In this document: positions 1 to 4,862 of the stretch, piece after piece | How positions within the stretch are numbered: position 1 is the stretch's first letter | Layout: each line of letters starts with the position of its first letter | DNA from: an uncultured bacterium | GTDB taxonomy: Bacteria; Hydrothermota; Tepidihabitantia; Tepidihabitantales; Tepidihabitantaceae | Direction of reading: 5' to 3' | Assembly (NCBI GenBank): GCA_937139435.1 | Contig: CAKZPX010000034.1 | Span: 1 to 5,571, forward strand | DNA length: 5,571 bases | Notes under the pieces: model-generated | Databases searched by the model: none | What the model was told of the DNA's origin: nothing | The model's input: only the letters and a program-made list of their open reading frames with translations | Translations under genes and position numbers: made by a program

Positions 1-190
1 AGTTTTTCACCAGGGCGAACGCCTGTCGTGCCTTTATCCGAGCATTATCGGCAAATGTTTTACCATCTTCGGGTATTTTAAGCCCTGGAGCAACATCAGC
101 CAGGGTCATAAGGTCCCAGCCAACTTCTTTCAAAAGCCAGCGCACCTCATTTGCCTTACCCTGATTATTGGTGGCAAAAAAAATCTTCAT
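1..190 (-). CDS. rdgB: XTP/dITP diphosphatase (RdgB/HAM1 family), N-terminal part only
   Basis: Only the first 63 residues are in the window; the gene continues beyond the left edge. The family hydrolyses non-canonical purine triphosphates (XTP, dITP, ITP) to the monophosphate and pyrophosphate, keeping damaged bases out of DNA and RNA in the cytoplasm. The visible part carries the N-terminal substrate loop ATNNQGK (residues 6-12) followed by E15, and the signature EDGKTFADNARIKA (41-54), which matches the family pattern E-x-G-x-T-F-x-x-N-A-x-x-K-A. The ATG at 190-188 overlaps the TGA of manC as ATGA, so it is the last visible gene of a three-gene operon and probably translationally coupled. 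A modest ribosome site AAAGGA (202-207, minus strand) lies 11 bases upstream, inside the end of manC. Family assignment is firm; whether the rest of the gene is intact cannot be seen. Confidence 0.93.
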   Translation of the reverse strand, partial: MKIFFATNNQGKANEVRWLLKEVGWDLMTLADVAPGLKIPEDGKTFADNARIKARQAFALVKN

Positions 191-1260
191 AGAAACATTT
201 TTCCTTTGCGGTCTTCAGTCATCTGGGTAAGGACATCCTTTATTTCGCCCAGCGCCCCTTTGTCAGCAACCAGCACCGCATCTCCGGAACGCACAACCAC
301 CAGTCCCCTGACACCCAGCGTCACAATTACCCCATCATCAGCATAGATTAAAGATTCCTGCGTACCTTTGTTAAATGATAACCCTACTTTCACATTACCT
401 GAATCGTCTACCGGAAAATGTCTTTCCAGCGCCAGCCAGGAACCAACATCATCCCATTTAAAACCAGCCTTAATTACCGCCACATTCTTCGCCTTCTCCA
501 TAATCGCATAGTCAATGGATATTGAAGGTGCGTTGCGATACAATTGTCTTAATGCCGACCGTTCTTTTCCTGTCCCCCAACTTTGCTGAAACCGTAGCAG
601 ATGAGAATAAAAATCGGGCAGATAACGCCTGAATGCGGCAAGAATCACATCCACCCGCCAGATAAACATCCCGGAATTCCAGAGAAAATCACCGCTCTTT
701 AAATACCTAACCGCCGTCCTCTTATCAGGCTTTTCACGAAAGGCAAGAACCCGATAAACACCCAATCCGTGCTGTTGCATCACCTCTTCTCCAAAATGGA
801 TATAACCGTAACCGGTATCAGGACGAAGCGGTATAACCCCGAATGTTACCAAATACCCCTTCCGGGCTGCTTCGGTGCCGACACGCACAGAACGAAGAAA
901 TTCCGCCTCCGGTGTAATCAGATGGTCCGCAGGCAGAACGACCATTACTCCATCAGGATCCAGACAGGAAATGACCGCGGCAGCAAACCCGATCGCCGGT
1001 GCGGTATTTTTTCCTGCCGGCTCCAGAAGCAGGTTTTTCCGGCTGACCCTGACCGTCTCCTCAATTAAACTGGCGAACCGCTCTCCGGTAACAAAAAACT
1101 GCCTGTTAAGCGGACACAATTTCTTAATCCGGTTGCTGGTTATTTTAACCAGCGGTTCGTCACCAAAAAGCCGCACAAACTGCTTGGGCAAATCAACCCG
1201 ACTTTTGGGCCAGAACCGCTCCCCTTTACCACCACATAAAATTACCGCATACAGGTTCAT
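187..1260 (-). CDS. manC: Mannose-1-phosphate guanylyltransferase
   Basis: Makes GDP-mannose from GTP and mannose-1-phosphate, the activated sugar for mannose-, fucose- or rhamnose-type glycans. The 357-residue protein opens with the nucleotidyltransferase signature GGKGERFWPKSR (10-21) followed by PKQF (25-28). Next come EPAGKNTAPAIG (80-91), the metal/nucleotide segment LPADH (109-113), DTGYGYI (148-154), FREKPD (174-179), FLWNSGMF (192-199), the DYAIMEK segment (250-256) and WDDVGSW (269-275). All are expected positions of GDP-mannose pyrophosphorylases. The length fits the short single-function form; the phosphomannose isomerase domain of the long (about 470-residue) form is absent. The start ATG at 1260 is supported by an excellent Shine-Dalgarno, AAGGAGG (1265-1271, minus strand) 4 bases upstream, which lies within the last codons of the DUF3108 gene. 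The ATG overlaps that gene's TGA, and its own TGA overlaps the rdgB ATG. Activity on another hexose-1-phosphate cannot be excluded. Confidence 0.93.
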   Translation of the reverse strand: MNLYAVILCGGKGERFWPKSRVDLPKQFVRLFGDEPLVKITSNRIKKLCPLNRQFFVTGERFASLIEETVRVSRKNLLLEPAGKNTAPAIGFAAAVISCLDPDGVMVVLPADHLITPEAEFLRSVRVGTEAARKGYLVTFGVIPLRPDTGYGYIHFGEEVMQQHGLGVYRVLAFREKPDKRTAVRYLKSGDFLWNSGMFIWRVDVILAAFRRYLPDFYSHLLRFQQSWGTGKERSALRQLYRNAPSISIDYAIMEKAKNVAVIKAGFKWDDVGSWLALERHFPVDDSGNVKVGLSFNKGTQESLIYADDGVIVTLGVRGLVVVRSGDAVLVADKGALGEIKDVLTQMTEDRKGKMFL

Positions 1261-1919
1261 TTCCCCTCCTTGATATCACGCAGAAAGGCGCTTACTGTTA
1301 GTGCGCCAGCACGGGTGCGAATTACTACCGGAATGTGTCCCGGTTCACGGGCAAGGAACACCGCACCCAACGGTGCCCTTGTCTGCGGTGCAATAATCAG
1401 ACAGTCAAACTCCCCGGCCTCAGTTCTTACCTTTTGCTGTCCGGTAACAACAAAAGATAGACGCCAGTTGCGCCGATCAATATGGGCGTTTAATACCCGA
1501 ACATCACCCTTGCACCAGTTCAGAGAACGAAGATAAAACCACAAAGTTAGCATATCCCGGGCAGAATCAGACAAAGGGAACTGAGCGCCATCCGAGTAAC
1601 GAACCACCCCTTCCTTGTGGTCATAATCCGCCCACCACTCTGCCCGATAGTTCTTCTCCTCACTGCGTTTGTAAGAACGTATGGTTATCATATCCCTTTG
1701 CTGAACCCAGCTTTCCAGAAAGTACTTTGCCCAGAAAACCACTGAAAGCGCCCGGTTAATCTCTACCCGGGCACGAAAATGCTCACACGGCACACCAGCC
1801 AGGGTATCAGACGCCAACCGTTCCAGAACCATTGAGCCCAGAACCAGCGGACCGTATCTGATGTCATATTCCAGGCGTTCGCTCCCCGTAACGAGGATCA
1901 TCAATAACCAGCCTGCCAT
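1257..1919 (-). CDS. DUF3108-family exported protein of unknown function
   Basis: A 220-residue protein recognised as DUF3108-like from its start (S-E-R-L-E-Y-D-I-R-Y-G-P-L-V-L-G pattern, residues 13-28) and its later beta-rich layout, including an aromatic stretch near RAEWWADYDHKEG and the closing segments VRTEAGEFDCL and PLGAVFLAREPGHIPVVI. DUF3108 proteins are usually periplasmic or envelope beta proteins with no defined activity. The N-terminus is hydrophobic (AGWLLMILVTG) but unusually short and lacks basic residues, so export is likely but not proven; there is no lipobox cysteine. I prefer the ATG at 1919. A GTG at 1922 is in frame directly before it, and the frame stays open to a TAA at 1943-1941, encoding more hydrophobic residues (LLLLFG) but offering only a CTG start. 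No Shine-Dalgarno precedes any of these. A promoter ends 8 bases before the ATG, suggesting leaderless translation. It leads the manC-rdgB operon. Confidence 0.8.
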   Translation of the reverse strand: MAGWLLMILVTGSERLEYDIRYGPLVLGSMVLERLASDTLAGVPCEHFRARVEINRALSVVFWAKYFLESWVQQRDMITIRSYKRSEEKNYRAEWWADYDHKEGVVRYSDGAQFPLSDSARDMLTLWFYLRSLNWCKGDVRVLNAHIDRRNWRLSFVVTGQQKVRTEAGEFDCLIIAPQTRAPLGAVFLAREPGHIPVVIRTRAGALTVSAFLRDIKEGK

Positions 1920-1927
1920 CACCCCGA

Positions 1928-1955
1928 ATAATAGAAGCAGTTAAAGGCAAGTCAA
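1928..1955 (-). promoter_or_regulatory. Promoter of the DUF3108-manC-rdgB operon (leaderless type)
   Basis: On the minus strand, a -35 box TTGACT (1955-1950) and a -10 box TATTAT (1933-1928) are separated by 16 bases. Each box is one mismatch from the sigma-70 consensus. Transcription would be expected to start about 7 bases after the -10 box, around 1921, which falls on the GTG/ATG start codons at 1922 and 1919. The transcript would therefore have essentially no leader, in keeping with the absence of a Shine-Dalgarno. The same geometry recurs at 3721-3748 on the other strand. Confidence 0.65.
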
Positions 1956-1967
1956 GGAAAGGCATTG

Positions 1968-1995
1968 TTGACAAAGCAAAATACCAGGATATCGT
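1968..1995 (+). promoter_or_regulatory. Promoter of the Cys/Met PLP-enzyme gene
   Basis: A perfect -35 box TTGACA (1968-1973) is followed after 16 bases by a weaker -10 candidate TATCGT (1990-1995, four of six matches). The predicted start near 2002 gives a leader of about 17 bases that begins almost on the Shine-Dalgarno AAAAGGAG (2001-2008), 10 bases before the ATG at 2019. The -35 box lies only 12 bases from the -35 box of the divergent operon, so the two polymerase sites overlap in footprint and may compete or share a regulator. The -10 box is the weak point of this call. Confidence 0.5.
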
Positions 1996-2018
1996 AACTG
2001 AAAAGGAGTAAATTAACC

Positions 2019-3200
2019 ATGTCCGAAAATAAACTACACATTAATACCCTTTGTGTCCACCGCAGTTCGCCTGCTACCCGTGGCAGTCCGGTTGTTTCTC
2101 CGATCTATGAAACATCCACCTTTAGCTTTCGTGATTTTCAGCACGGTGCCGACCTCTTTGCCGGTAAAGTCCCGGGGTATATCTATTCCCGGATGCTCAA
2201 TCCTACCGTAGAACTTTTAGAAGATTGTCTTGCTCAATTAGAAGGCGGACACAGGTCACTTGCCACCTCCTCGGGAATGGCGGCAATCCAGACCCTGATC
2301 GCCACCTTCTGTTCCCAGGGCGACCACATTGTTTGTGCTGAATCGGTCTATGGTCCAACCACCACGCTAATCAAAAAGTACTTCCAGCGACTCGGAATAA
2401 CGTCCACATTTGTAGACAGTTCCAATCTCAATGAAGTAAAAACAGCGCTGACTCCGAACACCAAACTGGTATTTATTGAAACCCCGGGCAACCCCACATT
2501 GGTGGTATCTGACATTGCTGCCATCGCTGAACTGGCACACGCAAAAGGAGCGCTATTTGCGGTTGACAACACCTTTGCCAGCCCGATTCTCCAACAACCA
2601 CTCCGACTGGGTGCTGACATTGTTATCCATTCGCTAACCAAATTTCTCAACGGACACGCCGATGTTGTCGGCGGAGCGATTGTGCTAAAAACACAGGAAC
2701 ACTACGAACTGTTACGCAAGACCCTGAATCACCTCGGCGGTGTATTAGCCCCGTTTGAGGCTTTTCTGGTCCTGCGGGGAATTAAAACCCTTGCCCTGAG
2801 AATGCAGCGACACTGTGAAAATGCCCAGAAAATTGCCGAGTTTCTGGAAAAACATCCCAAGGTTAAATGGGTAAGATTCCCCGGTCTTCCCAGCCATCCC
2901 CAATACGAACTGGCAAAAAAACAGATGTCTGGACCAGGCGGGTTAATCAGTTTTGAACTCAAGGGGGGATTTGATGCTGCACAACGATTATTAAATTCTA
3001 CCCACCTGTTTATCCTTGCGGTAAGTTTAGGTGGCGTAGAAAGCCTTATCCAGCATCCCGCATCAATGACCCATGCCTCAATGCCCCCGGATATAAGAAC
3101 CCAGGCAGGTATAACCGATGGGTTAATTCGCATCTCGGTCGGAATTGAGGAAGTCAATGACCTCATCAACGACCTGGATCAGGCGTTACAGCAGGTGTAA
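2019..3200 (+). CDS. Cys/Met-metabolism PLP enzyme, methionine gamma-lyase / cystathionine gamma-synthase-like
   Basis: A fold-type I PLP enzyme of the trans-sulfuration family, 393 residues (family usually 380-400). Visible landmarks, matched from memory to methionine gamma-lyase (MGL): phosphate-gripping YSR (56-58), SSGMAA (84-89), Tyr111 that stacks on the cofactor, D183 for the pyridine nitrogen, catalytic Lys208 in HSLTKFLNGH (204-213), SLGGVESLIQHPASMTH (336-352) and substrate-carboxylate Arg371. The stretches RGIKTLALRMQRHCENAQ and PQYELAKKQMSGPGG strongly resemble MGL. However, the MGL cysteine after Tyr-Gly is Pro113 here, and the MGL Gly-Asp-Ala-Glu-Ser is GGVES as in cystathionine enzymes. 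It could therefore be a methionine or cystathionine gamma-lyase, a gamma-synthase, or an O-acetylhomoserine sulfhydrylase; sequence alone does not decide. The start is supported by AAAAGGAG 10 bases upstream. It stands alone as a single-gene unit, with no other methionine gene next to it. Confidence 0.92.
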   Translation: MSENKLHINTLCVHRSSPATRGSPVVSPIYETSTFSFRDFQHGADLFAGKVPGYIYSRMLNPTVELLEDCLAQLEGGHRSLATSSGMAAIQTLIATFCSQGDHIVCAESVYGPTTTLIKKYFQRLGITSTFVDSSNLNEVKTALTPNTKLVFIETPGNPTLVVSDIAAIAELAHAKGALFAVDNTFASPILQQPLRLGADIVIHSLTKFLNGHADVVGGAIVLKTQEHYELLRKTLNHLGGVLAPFEAFLVLRGIKTLALRMQRHCENAQKIAEFLEKHPKVKWVRFPGLPSHPQYELAKKQMSGPGGLISFELKGGFDAAQRLLNSTHLFILAVSLGGVESLIQHPASMTHASMPPDIRTQAGITDGLIRISVGIEEVNDLINDLDQALQQV

Positions 3201-3381
3201 AATAGCTTTCTTATCCTCTGTCGCCATTTAATTTAAGGACAAACAAAAATAGCAAATTCACCCACCGGTTCCCGGTGAAAATACCGGATGCGGTTGTTAA
3301 CGGAAGGATGCGAACTAACACATTTATTTGCCGGTAGTTATATTAAATTAAGCACTGAAAATTTATTAAAATTGGGTAGAC

Positions 3382-3440
3382 GGGGGGTTACCCCCGGGTT
3401 ACCCCCGGGTTACCCCCGGGATAGTCCCGGGGATTACCCC
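3382..3440. repeat. Tandem array of palindromic 11-bp GC units
   Basis: Three perfect copies of GGGTTACCCCC (3385-3395, 3396-3406, 3407-3417) are followed by two diverged copies, GGGATAGTCCC (3418-3428) and GGGGATTACCCC (3429-3440), preceded by extra Gs from 3382. Each unit is itself an inverted repeat, G-run, short A/T-rich centre, C-run, so units can fold singly. Adjacent units also create CCCCGGG junctions. The strongest local hairpin is CCCCGGG (3414-3420), loop ATAGT, CCCGGGG (3426-3432), an all-GC 7-bp stem. No T-run follows, so it is not a standard intrinsic terminator. Both strands carry repeated G-runs of 3 to 6, so four-stranded forms are also conceivable. Confidence 0.9.
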
Positions 3441-3611
3441 ACTAAACAACCCCAACCCAGGCACCGGTTAAACCTCCAGTACAACTCCGCAGTAAAAACA
3501 CCGACCTACTCCAGCTACCATCATCTGCTTTATCCTTATTGCCCCATTCAGCCTATCTCCCCCCTGAAACTTATATATACCCCCACCAATTCTTTCTCAA
3601 CTCTACCCTGA
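3441..3611 (+). terminator. Possible Rho-dependent termination zone after the PLP-enzyme gene
   Basis: My hand count over these 171 bases gives 67 C and only 14 G, that is about 39% C and 8% G, with many pyrimidine-C steps and little scope for secondary structure. A long unstructured C-over-G stretch downstream of a gene's stop codon is the classic look of a Rho loading (rut) region. No intrinsic terminator is evident between the stop at 3200 and the next promoter at 3721, so some other mechanism is needed to stop transcription here. The GC repeat array just before it could act as a pause. This is composition-based inference only. Confidence 0.35.
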
Positions 3612-3720
3612 TTTAGTAGCAATCATCGTCTTCTAAGGACAAAAGGCGCTTATCAGACCTGTTATTCACACTACTAGCTATCCCCTGGCATTAAAAGTCC
3701 TTTGTCGTCTAGCTATCGCC

Positions 3721-3748
3721 TTGACTGCAACAATATCACCGCTATTAT
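3721..3748 (+). promoter_or_regulatory. Promoter of the PK-C-like / HIT gene pair (leaderless type)
   Basis: TTGACT (3721-3726) and TATTAT (3743-3748) are separated by 16 bases, with the ATG at 3757 exactly 8 bases after the -10 box. Expected transcription start is about 3755, leaving a leader of 0-2 bases. There is no Shine-Dalgarno before the ATG. Both hexamers, the spacer length and the distance to the ATG are identical to the promoter at 1928-1955 on the opposite strand, which strengthens both calls. Confidence 0.68.
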
Positions 3749-3756
3749 CATTAAAT

Positions 3757-4338
3757 ATGAAACAGGATAGAAAATCTGTGATTAAACCCGAACCCGACCG
3801 CCGCGAAACAACAACCACCAAAACAGTCCGGCTGGCACTTGACTATGCCCGAGCCCATGGAATTAAACATATCGTTATCGCCTCAACTACCGGTGCTACC
3901 GCTCTCAAACTGGCACAGATGGCAAAAAAACAGTTTAATATCGTCTGCATTACCCATCAAGTCGGCTTTGCCCAGCCTGGCAAATGCGAACTGTCCCGGA
4001 CAGTAGAAAAAAAGCTCACTGAATACCAGATTCCAATTCTTCGCACGACCCATCTTTTTGCCGGCGTTGAACGCGCCATCCGTTTGAAATTCGGCGGTAT
4101 TGGACCGGCAGAAATTATTGCCAACACCTATCGCACCTTTGGCGAAGGCACCAAGGTTGCGGTAGAAATAGCGGTAATGGCACTGGATGCTGGTTTGATC
4201 CCCTATGGCGAGGATCTCATCAGTATCGCCGGGACAGGAAAAGGAGCGGACACCGCCCTGGTTTTGCAACCAGAACATTCTCATAGATTTTTTATGACAA
4301 AGATAAAAACGATTATTTGTAAACCAACCGAATTCTAA
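3757..4338 (+). CDS. Pyruvate-kinase C-terminal-domain-like protein (MTH1675/AF0103 type)
   Basis: A 193-residue stand-alone protein with the fold signature of the pyruvate kinase alpha/beta C-terminal domain, without any catalytic PK barrel. Landmarks: IVIASTTGATALKLAQ (39-54), with the Ser-Thr-Thr-Gly loop that binds phosphate in relatives; ITHQVGF (65-71); and the highly typical block from NTYRTFGEGTKVAVEIAV (123-140) through GEDLISIAGTGKGADTALVL (151-170) to the end motif KIKTIICKP (182-190). This block resembles the archaeal proteins AF0103 and MTH1675, whose structures were solved as PK-C-like; I recall FMN bound to MTH1675. No enzymatic role is established. The frame is open from a TTG at 3721, but that codon is part of the -35 box and the extra 12 residues are not family-like, so I choose the ATG at 3757. 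The HIT gene follows after 12 bases, implying co-transcription. Confidence 0.87.
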   Translation: MKQDRKSVIKPEPDRRETTTTKTVRLALDYARAHGIKHIVIASTTGATALKLAQMAKKQFNIVCITHQVGFAQPGKCELSRTVEKKLTEYQIPILRTTHLFAGVERAIRLKFGGIGPAEIIANTYRTFGEGTKVAVEIAVMALDAGLIPYGEDLISIAGTGKGADTALVLQPEHSHRFFMTKIKTIICKPTEF

Positions 4339-4340
4339 AA

Positions 4341-4347
4341 AAGGAGG
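4341..4347 (+). promoter_or_regulatory. Strong ribosome binding site of the HIT gene
   Basis: AAGGAGG sits in the 12-base gap after the stop codon at 4338 and ends 3 bases before the ATG at 4351. A second ATG at 4355 is out of frame, so this site fixes the start at 4351. The match is as strong as the one before manC (AAGGAGG, 4 bases from its ATG), in contrast to the two operon-leading genes that have none. Confidence 0.85.
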
Positions 4348-4350
4348 GGT

Positions 4351-4788
4351 ATGAATGAATGCATCTTCTGTCAGATAGTTGCAGGTAAAGCACCCGGCCG
4401 AAAGGTCTACGAAGATGAACACACATTAGCCTTTCTTGACCTCTACCCGATATCACGGGGACACTGTCTGGTAATACCGAAAAAGCACGTCCGATGGTTT
4501 ACCGACATTGAACCATCTGACAACATCGCCGGACCATTTCTGCGCGCCTGTTACATCGTCGCCCGCAAGGTCAAACACGCCTTTGACTGCGAATATGTAA
4601 CAATGCTTATCCGGGGAACAAGGGTGCCGCATGTCCATATGCTCATCATCCCTACTATCAAAGGTGAGGAAAACCTTCTTGACAGGACGCTCAATCTCCA
4701 CCACTTCTGTCAAACTCATCTTAAGCCCCAATTTTCGGAAACGGAACTTGATGCTATTGCCGAGAAAATTCGCACCGCAGCACCTTAA
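4351..4788 (+). CDS. HIT-family nucleotide-binding protein with an incomplete histidine triad
   Basis: A 145-residue protein of the HIT superfamily (nucleotidyl hydrolases and transferases acting on AMP-linked substrates such as adenosine phosphoramidates or dinucleoside polyphosphates). The N-terminus has the usual CIFCQIVAGK (4-13) with a C-x2-C pair, then the ISRGHCLVIPKKH segment (34-46), where H46 with C4 and C7 may bind zinc. The triad region reads RVPHVHMLIIP (91-101). H94 and H96 are present, H96 being the expected nucleophile, but the third histidine is Leu98. The usual Asn-x-Gly and Gly-Gln just upstream are also missing (TMLIRGT, 84-90). The family fold is clear, but hydrolase activity is uncertain. 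It is the second gene of the pair with the PK-C-like gene and ends before a strong bidirectional terminator. Confidence 0.88.
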   Translation: MNECIFCQIVAGKAPGRKVYEDEHTLAFLDLYPISRGHCLVIPKKHVRWFTDIEPSDNIAGPFLRACYIVARKVKHAFDCEYVTMLIRGTRVPHVHMLIIPTIKGEENLLDRTLNLHHFCQTHLKPQFSETELDAIAEKIRTAAP

Positions 4789-4810
4789 AAGCAATTAACG
4801 CTTAATAATA

Positions 4811-4838
4811 AAAAGGAGCGGTAGATACCGCTCCTTTT
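4811..4838. terminator. Bidirectional intrinsic terminator between convergent genes
   Basis: The arms AAAAGGAGCGGTA (4811-4823) and TACCGCTCCTTTT (4826-4838) are perfectly complementary around a 2-base centre, giving in practice a stem of about 11 bp with a small loop. The plus-strand transcript ends in TTTTGTT and the minus-strand transcript in TTTTTATTATT, so each direction has a U-run. It lies 22 bases after the HIT stop codon and 24 bases beyond the stop of the convergent kelch/T9SS gene, and can serve both. Confidence 0.93.
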
Positions 4839-4862
4839 GTTATCAGCTGTTAGTTATCTCTC

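Larger units (their letters stand above)
3201..3720. other. 520-bp gene-free interval between the PLP-enzyme gene and the next promoter
   Basis: I find no convincing gene in this stretch on either strand and no tRNA-like or rRNA-like sequence. In order it holds: a small perfect hairpin (CACCGG-TTC-CCGGTG, 3263-3277) with no T-run after it; an A+T-rich part up to about 3373; the 11-bp GC repeat array at 3382-3440; a C-rich, G-poor tract at 3441-3611; and about 110 bases of mixed sequence. A 10-bp direct repeat, TAAGGACAAA, occurs at 3234-3243 and 3634-3643, exactly 400 bp apart. A 9-bp repeat, CTAGCTATC, occurs at 3674-3682 and 3709-3717. An open frame at 3288-3611 exists but reads through the repeat array and a proline/tyrosine-rich low-complexity tail, so I do not call it. 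Confidence 0.6.

Noticed and set aside
875..1273. Plus-strand frames (also 769-1068 and 1270-1536) opposite manC and DUF3108
   Set aside because: Arginine/proline-rich translations typical of antisense shadows; the minus-strand genes carry full family motifs.
2348..2650. Minus-strand frames (also 2729-3169) inside the PLP-enzyme gene
   Set aside because: Antisense to a gene with intact catalytic motifs; no domain or ribosome site of their own.
3263..3277. Hairpin CACCGG-TTC-CCGGTG as the terminator of the PLP-enzyme gene
   Set aside because: The stem is only 6 bp and is followed by AAAATACC rather than a T-run, so it does not qualify as an intrinsic terminator.
3382..3440. CRISPR-like array
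   Set aside because: The 11-bp units are directly adjacent with no spacers and no cas genes are nearby; it is a simple tandem palindromic repeat.
3288..3611. 107-codon open frame on the plus strand, after the PLP-enzyme gene
   Set aside because: It reads through the GC repeat array and a C-rich low-complexity tail (Pro/Tyr/Ser/Thr runs), has no good ribosome site and no recognisable domain. The first ~33 residues look more protein-like but match nothing I know.
3638..3706. Inverted repeat GACAAAAGG (3638-3646) with CCTTTGTC (3699-3706) as a structured leader or riboswitch
   Set aside because: Eight pairs with a bulge across a 50-base loop is within chance, and the promoter of the downstream gene begins after it, so it would not be in that transcript.
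3883..4422. 179-codon minus-strand frame opposite the PK-C-like and HIT genes
   Set aside because: It is antisense to two well-supported genes, crosses their junction and shows no family features; it is a by-product of their codon usage.
4453..4794. 113-codon minus-strand frame opposite the HIT gene
   Set aside because: Antisense shadow of a clear HIT-family gene with no recognisable domain.
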